Shown: piece by piece, positions 51,505 to 60,048 of the stretch
How the letters are laid out: each line of letters opens with the position of its first letter
How positions within the stretch are numbered: position 1 is the stretch's first letter
Origin: Atopobiaceae bacterium UBA1367
GTDB lineage: Bacteria; Actinomycetota; Coriobacteriia; Coriobacteriales; Atopobiaceae
Direction: 5' to 3'
Assembly: GCA_002305995.1 (NCBI GenBank)
Contig: DBRN01000012.1
Coordinates: 569,910-633,909, forward strand
DNA: 64,000 bases
Notes under the pieces: generated by a model
Seen by the model: only the letters and a program-made list of their open reading frames with translations
The model's database searches: none
Told to the model about the DNA's origin: nothing
Position numbers and translations under genes: made by a program

Positions 51505-52677
51505 TCAGCCGAGCAGCTCGGCGACATCGAGGGCGATCATGTACTCCTCGTTGGTCGGGACCACGAGCACCCGGATCGCGCTGTCGGGCGCAGAGATCTC
51601 GCGCACCTCGTCGACGCGGAGGGCGTTCTTCTCGTCGTCGATCCTGACGCCGAGCCAGGCGAGCTTCCTGGCGACCTCCGCGCGCATGGTCGGGGAGTTC
51701 TCGCCGATGCCCGCGGAGAAGGCGATGGTGTCGACGCCCTCGTTCGCCTGGGCCATCCCGCACACGAGCTGCGCGGTGCGGTAGGCGAACATCTCGATGG
51801 CCATGGCGGCCCTCTCGTCCCCCCTGGTGGCGGCCTCCTCGATGTCGCGGGTGTCCGAGCTGATGGCGGAGACGGCAAGCAGGCCGGACTGCTTGTTCAT
51901 CATGGTGTCGACCTCGTCGACCGAGTAGCCTCCCTCGCGCTGGAGGTAGCAGACGGTCGCCGGGTCGATGGTGCCGCAACGGGTGCCCATGATGAGGCCG
52001 TCGAGCGGGGTCAGGCCCATGGTGGTGTCCATGTCCCTGCCGTCGGTGATGGCGCATAGGGAGGCGCCGGAGCCCAGGTGGCAGCTCACGAGCTTGTGCA
52101 CGTCATCGTCCAGGAACTCCTTGGCGGCACGCCAGATGTAGCGGTGCGAGGTGCCGTGGGCACCGTACTTGCGGATGTGCAACCTGTCGACCACGTCGCG
52201 CGGCAGCGCGTAGCGGTGCGCGCGCTCGGGGATGTTGTAGTGGAAGGAGGTGTCGGCCACGACGACGTTGCCGATCTCGGGAAACAGCTCGCGGCAGGTC
52301 TCGATGACGTCCGCCTCGGCATAGTTGTGCAGGGGTGCAAGGGGCGCGACCTCGCGGACCCATCCGAGGGACTCCTCCGTCACGACCTTCGACTCGGGGA
52401 AGTACCAGCCGCCCTGGACCACGCGATGACCGATCCCCACGAAGTCCTTGCCTGTCTCCTTGACGATGTCGAAGGCGTGCTGGACCGCGGTCTTGTGGTC
52501 GGGCAGCGCGACCTCGAGCCGTCGCTTACCCCCCGAGGCAATGGACTCGTAGCCCACGAAGGAGCCATCGATGCCGATGCGCTCGCAGTTGCCCTTGGCG
52601 TAGACCTCGCGCGTGTCGACGTCAAGCAGCTGGAACTTGAGCGACGAGCTTCCCGCATTGATGACCAGAACGTTCAT
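51505..52677 (-). CDS. ackA: Acetate kinase
   Basis: 390 residues. VLVINAGSSSLKFQLLD (phosphate binding), GIGHRVVQGGWYF, ADTSFHYNIPERAHRYALP (seen around DTSFHYNIPE), GAHGTSHRYI, HLGSGASLCAI, and FSAGIGENSP are all family signatures. It makes ATP and acetate from acetyl phosphate. ATG at 52677 behind GGAGGGGG. The partner gene pta is at 39979-40953, not adjacent. Here ackA is last in a run with rnd, yugP, xseA/B and a HIT gene, with a 155-bp gap before it that may hold its own promoter. Confidence 0.96.
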   Translation of the reverse strand: MNVLVINAGSSSLKFQLLDVDTREVYAKGNCERIGIDGSFVGYESIASGGKRRLEVALPDHKTAVQHAFDIVKETGKDFVGIGHRVVQGGWYFPESKVVTEESLGWVREVAPLAPLHNYAEADVIETCRELFPEIGNVVVADTSFHYNIPERAHRYALPRDVVDRLHIRKYGAHGTSHRYIWRAAKEFLDDDVHKLVSCHLGSGASLCAITDGRDMDTTMGLTPLDGLIMGTRCGTIDPATVCYLQREGGYSVDEVDTMMNKQSGLLAVSAISSDTRDIEEAATRGDERAAMAIEMFAYRTAQLVCGMAQANEGVDTIAFSAGIGENSPTMRAEVARKLAWLGVRIDDEKNALRVDEVREISAPDSAIRVLVVPTNEEYMIALDVAELLG

Positions 52678-52832
52678 GGTTCCCCCTCCGACGAGCGCCT
52701 CCAGAGATTGCACAGACACATTCATCATACGACCCGCATCCCACCGAGGGAGCCGAGAACTCACGCCACGCGGCAAAGCGCACGAGGGGCTCGGCGGGAC
52801 AGGCCCCCGCTGCGGCGAGCGCTCCCCGCCCG

Positions 52833-53180
52833 CTACTCTGCGAGCAGGGAGCTCCCCAGGGAGCGTCCGCCCAGCACGTGCAGGTGGAGGTGCCTGACCA
52901 CCTGGTCGGCATCGGGGCCGGCGTTGGTGATCACACGGAAGCCGCTCTCGGAGATTCCCTCGCGCCTCGCCACCTCCCCGACCGCATGCACCAGGGCGGC
53001 AAGCGTCTCGGCGGGCACATCGTCGACGAGGGTCTCGTGGTGCGCCCGTGGCACCACGAGCACGTGCGTTGGCGCCGCAGGGCTCATGTCGCGGAAGGCG
53101 CAGACGAGGTCGTCCTCGTACACGTAGTCCGACTCGATCACGTGGTTGGCTATCTTGCAGAAGATGCAGTCATCGCTCAT
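52833..53180 (-). CDS. HIT-family (histidine triad) protein, HinT-like
   Basis: 115 residues. CIFCKIANHVIESDYVYED at the N-terminus and the histidine triad VRHLHLHVLGG near the C-terminus define the HINT branch, which hydrolyses nucleoside phosphoramidates and acyl-adenylates. Two Cys in CIFC may bind zinc. The start at 53180 has GAGGGAG upstream. It lies 43 bp after xseB in the same direction. Confidence 0.93.
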   Translation of the reverse strand: MSDDCIFCKIANHVIESDYVYEDDLVCAFRDMSPAAPTHVLVVPRAHHETLVDDVPAETLAALVHAVGEVARREGISESGFRVITNAGPDADQVVRHLHLHVLGGRSLGSSLLAE

Positions 53181-53223
53181 GGCAGTCTCCCTCTCGTCCG
53201 ATGGGGGGCGTCGCGCCCTGGAC

Positions 53224-53493
53224 CTACTCGTCGATGTATGCCGTCGAGGGGGCAGAGGTCGTGTCGAAGGTGGCGGCGGGCGCCTCGGCTTGGTCGACCA
53301 GCTCCTGCACGCGCTGCTCGGCGCCGGACAGGCGCTCCCGCAGACTCGCGAGCAGGGCGACCCCCCTGCCATAGCGCTCGAGCGACTCCTCGAGCTCGAG
53401 GTCGCCCTGCTCGAGCGAGCGCACGATGCGCTCGAGCTCGACAGACGCCTCCTTGAACGTCATCTCGTCGACATTGCGCAGCTCATCGGTCAT
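53224..53493 (-). CDS. xseB: Exodeoxyribonuclease VII small subunit
   Basis: 89 residues. MTFKEASVELERIVRSLEQG and DLELEESLERYGRG are the family text, two helices that pack on XseA. Start ATG at 53493, one base after the xseA stop, with GGAAG upstream lying inside xseA. The last 20 residues (Ala/Thr/Ser-rich) extend beyond the usual end. Confidence 0.94.
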   Translation of the reverse strand: MTDELRNVDEMTFKEASVELERIVRSLEQGDLELEESLERYGRGVALLASLRERLSGAEQRVQELVDQAEAPAATFDTTSAPSTAYIDE

Positions 53494-53494
53494 G

Positions 53495-54889
53495 TCATGA
53501 CTTCCCTTCCGCTGTGCCGGCGCCCGTCGGCGCGCCAGGCATCCCATCCTCGTCGAACACGGCGGTCACCGTGGCGGCCAGGCCGCCCTCCCCGAGCAGC
53601 ACCGCGATACCGCTCCCCACAGCCACCTCCGCGCTGCGAGCCACCACGTGCCCGCCCTCGTCCCTCACGATCGCATATCCGCGTCCCAGCACCTTGAGCG
53701 GGGAGAGGGCGTCGAGCTGGGCCGCGCCACGCACCAGCAGGGCCTCGTGCTGCCTGAGCATGCGGGGGCCCGCGTCGCGGAGACGCTCCCGCAGTACCTC
53801 CGTCTGGCCCCGCAAGCGCACCACGACGCGAGGTGCGGCGTCATGCAGGCGCTGCGCGCTCAGCTCGAGCTGCGCGCGACGGTCGTCGAGGCTCGCCCTG
53901 GGGTCCTGGAGGCAACGGTGGGCGGCCAGCGAGGCCACCTGGCGTGACAGCGCCGCCACACTCGACCTCATCGCCTGGCGCGACCGCTGGGACAGCGCGT
54001 CGACCGCCTGCCCGCGCGCCAGCAGCGCCTGGCCCATGGCTCGCGCGAGGCGCGCCTCGCGCTCGTGGAACTGCCGCGCGATCTCGTCGAAGGCCGGCGC
54101 GACGGACTCGGCGGCCGCCGTGGGGGTGGAGCACCTCCGGTCGGCGACCATGTCGCAGATGCACGTGTCGGGCTCGTGCCCGATGCCCGTGACGACCGGC
54201 ACCGGGCAGGCGGCGACCGCGCGTGCGAGGGCCTCGTCGTTGAAGGTCATGAGATCCTCGTAGGACCCCCCTCCCCTCACCAGCAGGATCGCGTCGGGGG
54301 CTGCTGCGGCGGCGCGGACGAGCGCGCGGGCGACCTGAGCCGCGGCTCCCTCGCCCTGCACGGCGCATCCGGACACGAGCAGCTCGACGAGGGGGTTGCG
54401 CCGTGCCAGCGTGCGCTTCACGTCGTCGATCACGCTTCCCGTGGGAGAGGTGACGACGGCCACCCGCGTGCAGAACTGGGGGATGCGACGCTTGCGGGAG
54501 GGATCCATCAGGCCTTCCGCCTCGAGGCGCCGCGCAAGGGCGGCGACCTGCTGCCTCAGCAGCCCCTCGCCCGACACCTGCAGGCTCCGCGCGACGAAGG
54601 AGAGCCTGCCTGTGGGCGCATAGACCTGGAACTGGCCTGTCACGAGCAGCTGCACGCCGTCACGCAGTTGCACGCCGCTCGCCTGGTGAATCCCCCGCCA
54701 CACGATCGCGTCCATGGCGGAGGAGTCGTCCTTGAGCTGGAAGTAGCAGTGGCCCGTGCGTGCGGGCCCCCTGAAGCCCGAGACCTCGCCAGTCACGAGC
54801 AGCGTGGGCATCGCCTCGACGGTGGCCTTCGCACGCCCGATCGCGTCGCTGACCGATATCGGCTGCGACGTGGCCGGGGGGCTAGTCAC
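53495..54889 (-). CDS. xseA: Exodeoxyribonuclease VII large subunit
   Basis: 464 residues. N-terminal OB fold (SVSDAIGRAKATVEAMP, HCYFQLKDDSSAMDAIVWRG), catalytic core (RVAVVTSPTGSVIDDV, ILLVRGGGSYEDLMTFNDE, GIGHEPDTCICDMVADRR), then a long helical region. It degrades single-stranded DNA to oligonucleotides, with XseB. Start GTG at 54889, overlapping the end of the upstream yugP-like gene by 8 bp. An arginine-rich helical arm links the core to the C-terminus (LKVLGRGYAIV). Confidence 0.95.
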   Translation of the reverse strand: MTSPPATSQPISVSDAIGRAKATVEAMPTLLVTGEVSGFRGPARTGHCYFQLKDDSSAMDAIVWRGIHQASGVQLRDGVQLLVTGQFQVYAPTGRLSFVARSLQVSGEGLLRQQVAALARRLEAEGLMDPSRKRRIPQFCTRVAVVTSPTGSVIDDVKRTLARRNPLVELLVSGCAVQGEGAAAQVARALVRAAAAAPDAILLVRGGGSYEDLMTFNDEALARAVAACPVPVVTGIGHEPDTCICDMVADRRCSTPTAAAESVAPAFDEIARQFHEREARLARAMGQALLARGQAVDALSQRSRQAMRSSVAALSRQVASLAAHRCLQDPRASLDDRRAQLELSAQRLHDAAPRVVVRLRGQTEVLRERLRDAGPRMLRQHEALLVRGAAQLDALSPLKVLGRGYAIVRDEGGHVVARSAEVAVGSGIAVLLGEGGLAATVTAVFDEDGMPGAPTGAGTAEGKS

Positions 54890-55580
54890 GGCTCCTCGTG
54901 CGACCGGCGTAGTACATGAGCTGCATCACCGAGGTCAGGGCTGCGGCGACATAGGTGAGCGCCGCGGCCGTGAGGACCTTCTTCGCGCCGGTCTGGTCGA
55001 CCGCGCTCACCGTGCCCAGGTACTCGACGGCACGGCGGGAGGCATCGATCTCCACGGGAAGCGTGACCAGGTGGAACAGGACGGAGACGGCAAAGAAGGC
55101 GACGGCGAGCTGCATGAGCTGCAGCATGTTCAGAAAGAGGCCTGCGACGAAGACGAGGCCCCAGGCCTGCGATGCGAAGTTGACGACGGGAACCAGCGCC
55201 GTGCGCAGGCGCATCATGCCATAGCCCGTGGCGTTCTGGACCGCATGGCCGGCCTCGTGGCAGGCCACCGCCACGGAGGCGACGGTGCCCCTGCCGTAGT
55301 TGTCGCTCGAGAGGTGCAGCCTGTTGTCGCGTGGATCGTAGTGGTCCGTCAGGCGGCCCTCGACCTGGGTGATGCCCACTTCCGACGCGCCGTTGGCGTC
55401 AAGCATGCGCCGGGCCACGTCGGCGCCGGTGCCGGACAGCGACGTGGGAACCTGTGACCACTTGCGGTACGTGGAGTTGATGTATCCCTGGGTGGCGAAC
55501 CCCAGGATCATCGAGATGATGGCTATTGCCAGATAGGGCAGGTCGTATCCGTATCCGTACCCGTATCCGTATCCGTACAT
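54882..55580 (-). CDS. YugP-like membrane zinc metallopeptidase
   Basis: 232 residues. VACHEAGHAVQ (His108-His112) is the zinc site, with an Asp/Glu ligand further on. Membrane segments lie at about 14-33, 125-145, 150-170 and near the C-terminus, matching the DUF2206/YugP-type 'zinc metallopeptidase' family. The N-terminus is MYGYGYGYGYGY, encoded by a hexanucleotide repeat. I prefer the ATG at 55580 with GGAG 9 bp before it. A TTG five codons upstream is the alternative. Substrate unknown. Confidence 0.87.
   Translation of the reverse strand: MYGYGYGYGYGYDLPYLAIAIISMILGFATQGYINSTYRKWSQVPTSLSGTGADVARRMLDANGASEVGITQVEGRLTDHYDPRDNRLHLSSDNYGRGTVASVAVACHEAGHAVQNATGYGMMRLRTALVPVVNFASQAWGLVFVAGLFLNMLQLMQLAVAFFAVSVLFHLVTLPVEIDASRRAVEYLGTVSAVDQTGAKKVLTAAALTYVAAALTSVMQLMYYAGRTRSRD
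55545..55574. repeat. Hexanucleotide repeat (GTATCC)5 in the yugP-like gene
   Basis: Five 6-bp units, the third with one substitution (GTACCC), encoding Gly-Tyr dipeptides. Change in copy number would keep the frame. Confidence 0.9.
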
Positions 55581-55695
55581 GTCGCTCGTCTCCAATCGAA
55601 CGGGCCGCCCTGTGAGGGCGGCAGAGCATCAGCATCCCCAGTCTACACCCCACAGCCGCCATCTCGGCGGGCGGCGATGGGAGCCAGCACGCATC

Positions 55696-56826
55696 CTACA
55701 GCACCTCGACGCGCCCTCCCTTGACCGTCAGGCCGATCTCGCCGGCGAGCAGGCGCTCGAGGGGGCGCCCCGCCAGCTCGTGGCGCCACCCCGTGGCGAG
55801 GCGGCACCCCTCGCGGCCAAGCACCAGGTCGACCAGGTCGTCACGGGTGGCGATGAGCTGCGGCGCGACGCCGGCCTTGTCGGCCACCACGCGCAGCAGC
55901 GCATACATCAGGTCGATCGCGCCCTCGGCCTCGGCGGACGCGCGCTCGCGCCGCCTGGGCACCGGGAGGTCCTCCAGGTCGAGGGCCATCCCCTTGCGGA
56001 CGGCGCGGGCCAGCTCCTCGGCGTCTCGCGCCGACAGGCCGTCGGTGCCGCGGATGCGCCTCAGCCGATCGACGGTCCTGGGGCAGCGCTTGCTCACCTC
56101 CACGAGGATCTCGTCGGGGATGACCCACTTGCGAGGCACGTCGCGGGCGGCCGCCCGCCGCTCGCGCCAGGCGGCGACCTCGCGTGCCACCGCAAGCTGG
56201 CGGCGCGTCAGCGAGGCAGAGCGCCTGAGGTGCAGGTACGCCCGCTCGGGAGCTCGCTCGAAGCGGGAGCGGTCGGTGAGCGCCCCCATCTCGGGCATCA
56301 GCCACCCCAGGCGGTTTTTGGCGACGAGCTGGGTCATCATGGCATCGTAGATGCCCGGCAGAAAGCGGACGTCGTCCTCGGCGTAGGCGAGCTGCTCGGC
56401 ATCGAGCGGGCGCCTCGACCAGTCGGTCAGCGAGTCCGCCTTGGGAAGGTGCACGCCCGTGTAGCGCTCGACCAGCACGCCGTAGCCGACCTGCTGGCGC
56501 AGGCCGAGGAACGCCGCCGCGAGCTGGGTGTCGAAGACCGGCGACACCATGACGCCGAAGAAGTCGAGGATGACCTCGAGGTCCTGCGAGCAGGCGTGGA
56601 TCACCTTGGTGATGCGGTCGTCAACGAGCAGGTCGCGCAGGGGCGAGAGGTCGTCCAGGACGAGCGGGTCGATCGATGCCGACTCGTCGTGGGTGGCGAC
56701 CTGTATGAGGCAGAGCTTGGGGTAGTAGGTCCTCTCGCGCAGGAACTCGGTGTCGACCGCAAGCGTCCTGGCCGACCCCACCCTCTCGCAAAAGGCGGAC
56801 AGCTCATCGAATTGGGAAATGTACAC
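55696..56826 (-). CDS. rnd: Ribonuclease D (3'-5' exonuclease with HRDC domains)
   Basis: 376 residues. DEDD exonuclease domain: AVDTEFLRERTYYPKLCLIQ (Asp/Glu ligands), VIHACSQDLEVIL, YAEDDVRFLPGIYDAM. The C-terminal part has one HRDC domain (about 205-290) and a second HRDC-like helical region. It trims tRNA and other RNA 3' ends. I chose GTG at 56826 because AGGGGGAG precedes it. A GTG eight codons upstream is in frame but poorly placed. First gene of the minus-strand run down to ackA. Confidence 0.93.
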   Translation of the reverse strand: MYISQFDELSAFCERVGSARTLAVDTEFLRERTYYPKLCLIQVATHDESASIDPLVLDDLSPLRDLLVDDRITKVIHACSQDLEVILDFFGVMVSPVFDTQLAAAFLGLRQQVGYGVLVERYTGVHLPKADSLTDWSRRPLDAEQLAYAEDDVRFLPGIYDAMMTQLVAKNRLGWLMPEMGALTDRSRFERAPERAYLHLRRSASLTRRQLAVAREVAAWRERRAAARDVPRKWVIPDEILVEVSKRCPRTVDRLRRIRGTDGLSARDAEELARAVRKGMALDLEDLPVPRRRERASAEAEGAIDLMYALLRVVADKAGVAPQLIATRDDLVDLVLGREGCRLATGWRHELAGRPLERLLAGEIGLTVKGGRVEVL

Positions 56827-56947
56827 GCGCGCGCCTCTCCCCCTGTGCACTAAGGGGTACCATCACTAGGACGGCACTCAGTCGCTTAGGGACTCATCCA
56901 TCATACCCAACGGGGTCCCGAAGCGCACGGCATGACAGGAGCGGGCC

Positions 56948-57871
56948 TTGAGAAGCCTCATCGTGCACAACATCGGTTCGGGCTTCGGCTCGAACGCCAT
57001 CTTCGAGTTCGAGCGCGAGCTGGTCGGCCGAGGCGACGAGTGCGTGCTGCGCTCCCTCGGGCGCGAGGTGCCGGCGGCCAACGCGCTGGGAGACGCGGAG
57101 GACTTCGACCTGGTGGTCATCTCCGGCGGCGACGGCACGGTCACCAACGCGCTCTATGCCCTGCGCAACCGCGCCGTCCCTACCTGCGTCTTTCCCTCCG
57201 GCACGGCAAACCTGCTCTTCGCGAACCTGGGGAACGCCTCCGAGCCGGCATCGATCGCGGCCGCATGCCTCGCCCGGCAGACCTGCCCCATCGACCTCGG
57301 CGAGCTGCGCTGGGTGACCGAGGACGGCACCGCGACCTCCATGGGATTCGGCATCATGTCGGGCATGGGCTTCGACGCCCAGCTGATGGGCTCCGCCGCC
57401 GCGGGCAAGCGGGCGCTCGGTGAGGCCGCCTACTTCACCGCCGTCCTCGCCAACCTCAAGCCCACCGTCTCGACCTTCACGATCACCGTCGATGACAGGG
57501 TCTACATGCGCGACGGCATATCCTGCATCGTGGCGAACACCGCGATGGTGCAGGGCGACATCAACCTCCTGCCCGGCTGCACCATGGACGACGGCCTGCT
57601 CGACGTCATGGTGCTGGCGACCACCGACGCCGTGCAGCTGCTGCTGCCCATCGTCGCCGGCATCATCGACCCGATGGGCTCCATCCTCGGCCGCCCGCGC
57701 CTCGAGCGCTTCTCGGGCTCCCGCATCAAGGTCGAGTCGTCGGTGCCCCTGCCCATCCAGCGCGACGGCGATGTCATCGACGGGCTCATGAGGGGATACG
57801 AGGCGCACTGCCTGCCCGCGAGCAACCCCATCATCGTCGACGAGCACAGCCCTTACTACCGCAAGGGCTAA
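56948..57871 (+). CDS. Diacylglycerol kinase-family lipid kinase
   Basis: 307 residues. DAGK catalytic domain: HNIGSGFGSN near the N-terminus, VVISGGDGTVTNALYAL (nucleotide-binding GGDGT), FPSGTANLLFANLG, and INLLPGCTMDDGLLDVMVL in the C-terminal sandwich. Such cytoplasmic kinases phosphorylate diacylglycerol or related lipids. Start TTG at 56948 behind GGAGCGG. It is followed after 23 bp by an acyl-ACP thioesterase gene, suggesting a lipid-metabolism pair. Confidence 0.9.
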   Translation: MRSLIVHNIGSGFGSNAIFEFERELVGRGDECVLRSLGREVPAANALGDAEDFDLVVISGGDGTVTNALYALRNRAVPTCVFPSGTANLLFANLGNASEPASIAAACLARQTCPIDLGELRWVTEDGTATSMGFGIMSGMGFDAQLMGSAAAGKRALGEAAYFTAVLANLKPTVSTFTITVDDRVYMRDGISCIVANTAMVQGDINLLPGCTMDDGLLDVMVLATTDAVQLLLPIVAGIIDPMGSILGRPRLERFSGSRIKVESSVPLPIQRDGDVIDGLMRGYEAHCLPASNPIIVDEHSPYYRKG

Positions 57872-57894
57872 GGCACCTGGGAGGGGGATGGACG

Positions 57895-58665
57895 ATGTAC
57901 TCGTTTGACGGAAGGGTGCGCTACAGCGAGTGCGACGAGCGGGGTAACCTCACGCTGCTCGCGCTCATCAACTACCTGCAGGACTGCACCACCTTCCACT
58001 CGGAGAGCATAGGCCGGGGCGTGTCACACATGCGTGGGCGGGGCATCGCGTGGCTCATCGCCGCATGGCAGATCGAGATCGGGCGGCTGCCCCGCTTCTG
58101 CGACGACATCCGCGTGAGCACCTGGTGCCACTCCATGGCCCGCACGCTCGCCACCCGCAACTTCACCATCTGCGACGGCGACGGCACCCCGCTGGTGCGC
58201 GCCGACTCGCTCTGGTTCGTGTATGACCTCGCCGCCGGAAGGCCCATCCGCATACCCGAGGACCAGCGCGTCTACCTCAGCGACGAGCCTCCTCTGGACA
58301 TGCCGCCCACCGTGCGGAGGCTGCCTGTGGGGGGTCCGTGCCAGACGGCACCCGCCATCACGGTGGGCGAGCTGCACCTCGACACCAACCGCCACGTGAA
58401 CAACGCGCAGTATCTGGGCATGGCGACCAACGCCATCGCAGCCGTGTTCGGTCACGACGTCGCGGCCCACGTCACCGACATCGCCCGCGTCTGCATACAG
58501 TACCGGCGCCAGGCGCTGCTCGCAGACACGATCGTGCCGCGCGTGCATGTCGATGGCGGCGTGTGCACCGTCGACCTCGCCGACCCCGACGGCGACACCT
58601 TCGCGGTCGTGCGCATCGAGCTCCGCTCGCGAGGCGGGCGTCACGCGGGAGGCACGGGAGCCTAG
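57895..58665 (+). CDS. Acyl-ACP thioesterase
   Basis: 256 residues with two hot-dog folds. VRYSECDERGNLTLLALINYLQD at the start (seen around YSECDERGNLTL), GIAWLIAAWQIEIGRLP, and TVGELHLDTNRHVNNAQYLG, where Asn and His of NRHVNN are the usual catalytic pair in the second domain. It releases fatty acids from acyl carrier protein. ATG at 57895 after GAGGGGGAT. The stop codon shares CTAG with the stop of folA on the other strand. Confidence 0.9.
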   Translation: MYSFDGRVRYSECDERGNLTLLALINYLQDCTTFHSESIGRGVSHMRGRGIAWLIAAWQIEIGRLPRFCDDIRVSTWCHSMARTLATRNFTICDGDGTPLVRADSLWFVYDLAAGRPIRIPEDQRVYLSDEPPLDMPPTVRRLPVGGPCQTAPAITVGELHLDTNRHVNNAQYLGMATNAIAAVFGHDVAAHVTDIARVCIQYRRQALLADTIVPRVHVDGGVCTVDLADPDGDTFAVVRIELRSRGGRHAGGTGA

Positions 58666-59162
58666 AGCGCCAGGTTGCGGTAGGTGGCGTAGTCGAACGG
58701 CACGCCCTCGGCGGTCACGCCGCCGCCCTCCACGCGCTCGAGCTCCCAGGCCGGGTCCGCGTCCAGGTCGGGGATGTATGCGTCGGCGGGCACCAGGGTG
58801 TGGTTGCGCGTCACATGGCAGCGCGTGCAATGGCCGAGCAACGCGCGGTACAGGCGCGCGCCGCCGATGAGCCACACGGCATCGGGGTCGTCGCGCTCCA
58901 CCAGCGACAGCGCCTGGCTCGGGCTGTGCGCGACCTCGATGCCCCCGTGCGCGAGCCCATACGACGGGTCGCTGGTCACCACCACGTTGCGGCGGCCCTT
59001 GAGCGGGCCGGAGGGGAGGCCCTCGAAGGTCGCCCGCCCCATGAGGACGGTCCCGCCCATGGTCAGCCCGACGAAGCGCCGCATGTCGGCGGGGTTGCGC
59101 ACGAGGAGGGCGCCCTGGTTGCCTATGGCCCAGTCGGACGTCACGGAGACGATGGCGTTCAT
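58662..59162 (-). CDS. folA: Dihydrofolate reductase
   Basis: 166 residues. NAIVSVTSDWAIGNQGALL, then PADMRRFVGLTMGGTVLMGRATFEGLP (here around GGTVLMGRATFEGLP), GRRNVVVTSDP and VWLIGGARLYRALL are classical DHFR text. It regenerates tetrahydrofolate used up by ThyA. ATG at 59162 with GAAAGGACGG. It follows thyA by 23 bp in one operon. Confidence 0.94.
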   Translation of the reverse strand: MNAIVSVTSDWAIGNQGALLVRNPADMRRFVGLTMGGTVLMGRATFEGLPSGPLKGRRNVVVTSDPSYGLAHGGIEVAHSPSQALSLVERDDPDAVWLIGGARLYRALLGHCTRCHVTRNHTLVPADAYIPDLDADPAWELERVEGGGVTAEGVPFDYATYRNLAL

Positions 59163-59185
59163 GGATCCGTCCTTTCGCCGGTGGC

Positions 59186-60037
59186 TCACACCGCGATGGG
59201 GATGTCCCTCACCTGCGGGCCGCACTCGTATCCCTCCACGACGAGGTCGTCGGTCGTGAAGGCGTAGAAGTCCGTGACGGCGGGGTCCAGCGTGACGCGC
59301 GGCGCGGGATGCGCGGGCCGTGCGATCAGCTCGCGCACGATGTCGACGTGGCGGTCGTAGATGTGCGCGTCGGCGATCATGTGGACGAGCTCGCCGGCCA
59401 CCATGCCGCACGACTGGGCGACCATCATGAGCAGGATCGCGTACTGGCAGACGTTCCAGTTGTTCGCAGCCAGCACGTCCTGGCTCCGCTGGCTCAGCAC
59501 CATGTTGAGCGTCAGGCGCCCATCCGCGCGCCGGTCGTCGGTCACGTTGTAGGTGACGCCGTAGGCACAGGGATACAGGTGCATCTCGTGCAGGTCGTCG
59601 AAGGCGTAGGTGTTGGTCATGATGCGCCGCGAGAAGGGCGTGTGGCGCAGGTCGTACAGCACGCGGTCCATCTGGTCGAACTCGCCCTCGGGATAGGTGC
59701 TCTTGCGCGCGATCTGGTAGCCGTAGGCCTTGCCGATCGAGCCGGTCTCGTCCGCCCACTCGTCCCAGATGTGCGAGTGCAGGTCGGCGATATTGTTCGA
59801 CTTGCGCTGGTAGATCCAGAGGACCTCGTCCATGCAGCTCTTGAGCGCCGTGCGGCGCAGGGTCAGCGCGGGAAACTCCTCGCGTAGGTCGTAGCGGTTG
59901 CACACGCCAAAGCGCTTGATGGTGTAGGCGGGCGTCCCGTCCTCCCATGTGGGGCGGACCCTCTGGCCCTCGGTGGTGGTGCCGTGCTCGATGATGTCGG
60001 CGCACATTGCGACGAACAGCTCGTCTGCCTTGCTCAT
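59186..60037 (-). CDS. thyA: Thymidylate synthase
   Basis: 283 residues. It methylates dUMP using methylene-THF. DEVLWIYQRKSNNIADL, GSIGKAYGYQIARKS, the catalytic Cys157 in MHLYPCAYGVTYNV, RSQDVLAANNWNVCQYAIL, and the C-terminal DIPIAV are recognisable. In most ThyA the residue after the nucleophile is His. Here it is Ala. ATG at 60037 with GGGAGGAAC. Operon thyA-folA. Confidence 0.93.
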   Translation of the reverse strand: MSKADELFVAMCADIIEHGTTTEGQRVRPTWEDGTPAYTIKRFGVCNRYDLREEFPALTLRRTALKSCMDEVLWIYQRKSNNIADLHSHIWDEWADETGSIGKAYGYQIARKSTYPEGEFDQMDRVLYDLRHTPFSRRIMTNTYAFDDLHEMHLYPCAYGVTYNVTDDRRADGRLTLNMVLSQRSQDVLAANNWNVCQYAILLMMVAQSCGMVAGELVHMIADAHIYDRHVDIVRELIARPAHPAPRVTLDPAVTDFYAFTTDDLVVEGYECGPQVRDIPIAV

Positions 60038-60048
60038 GGGTTCCTCCC

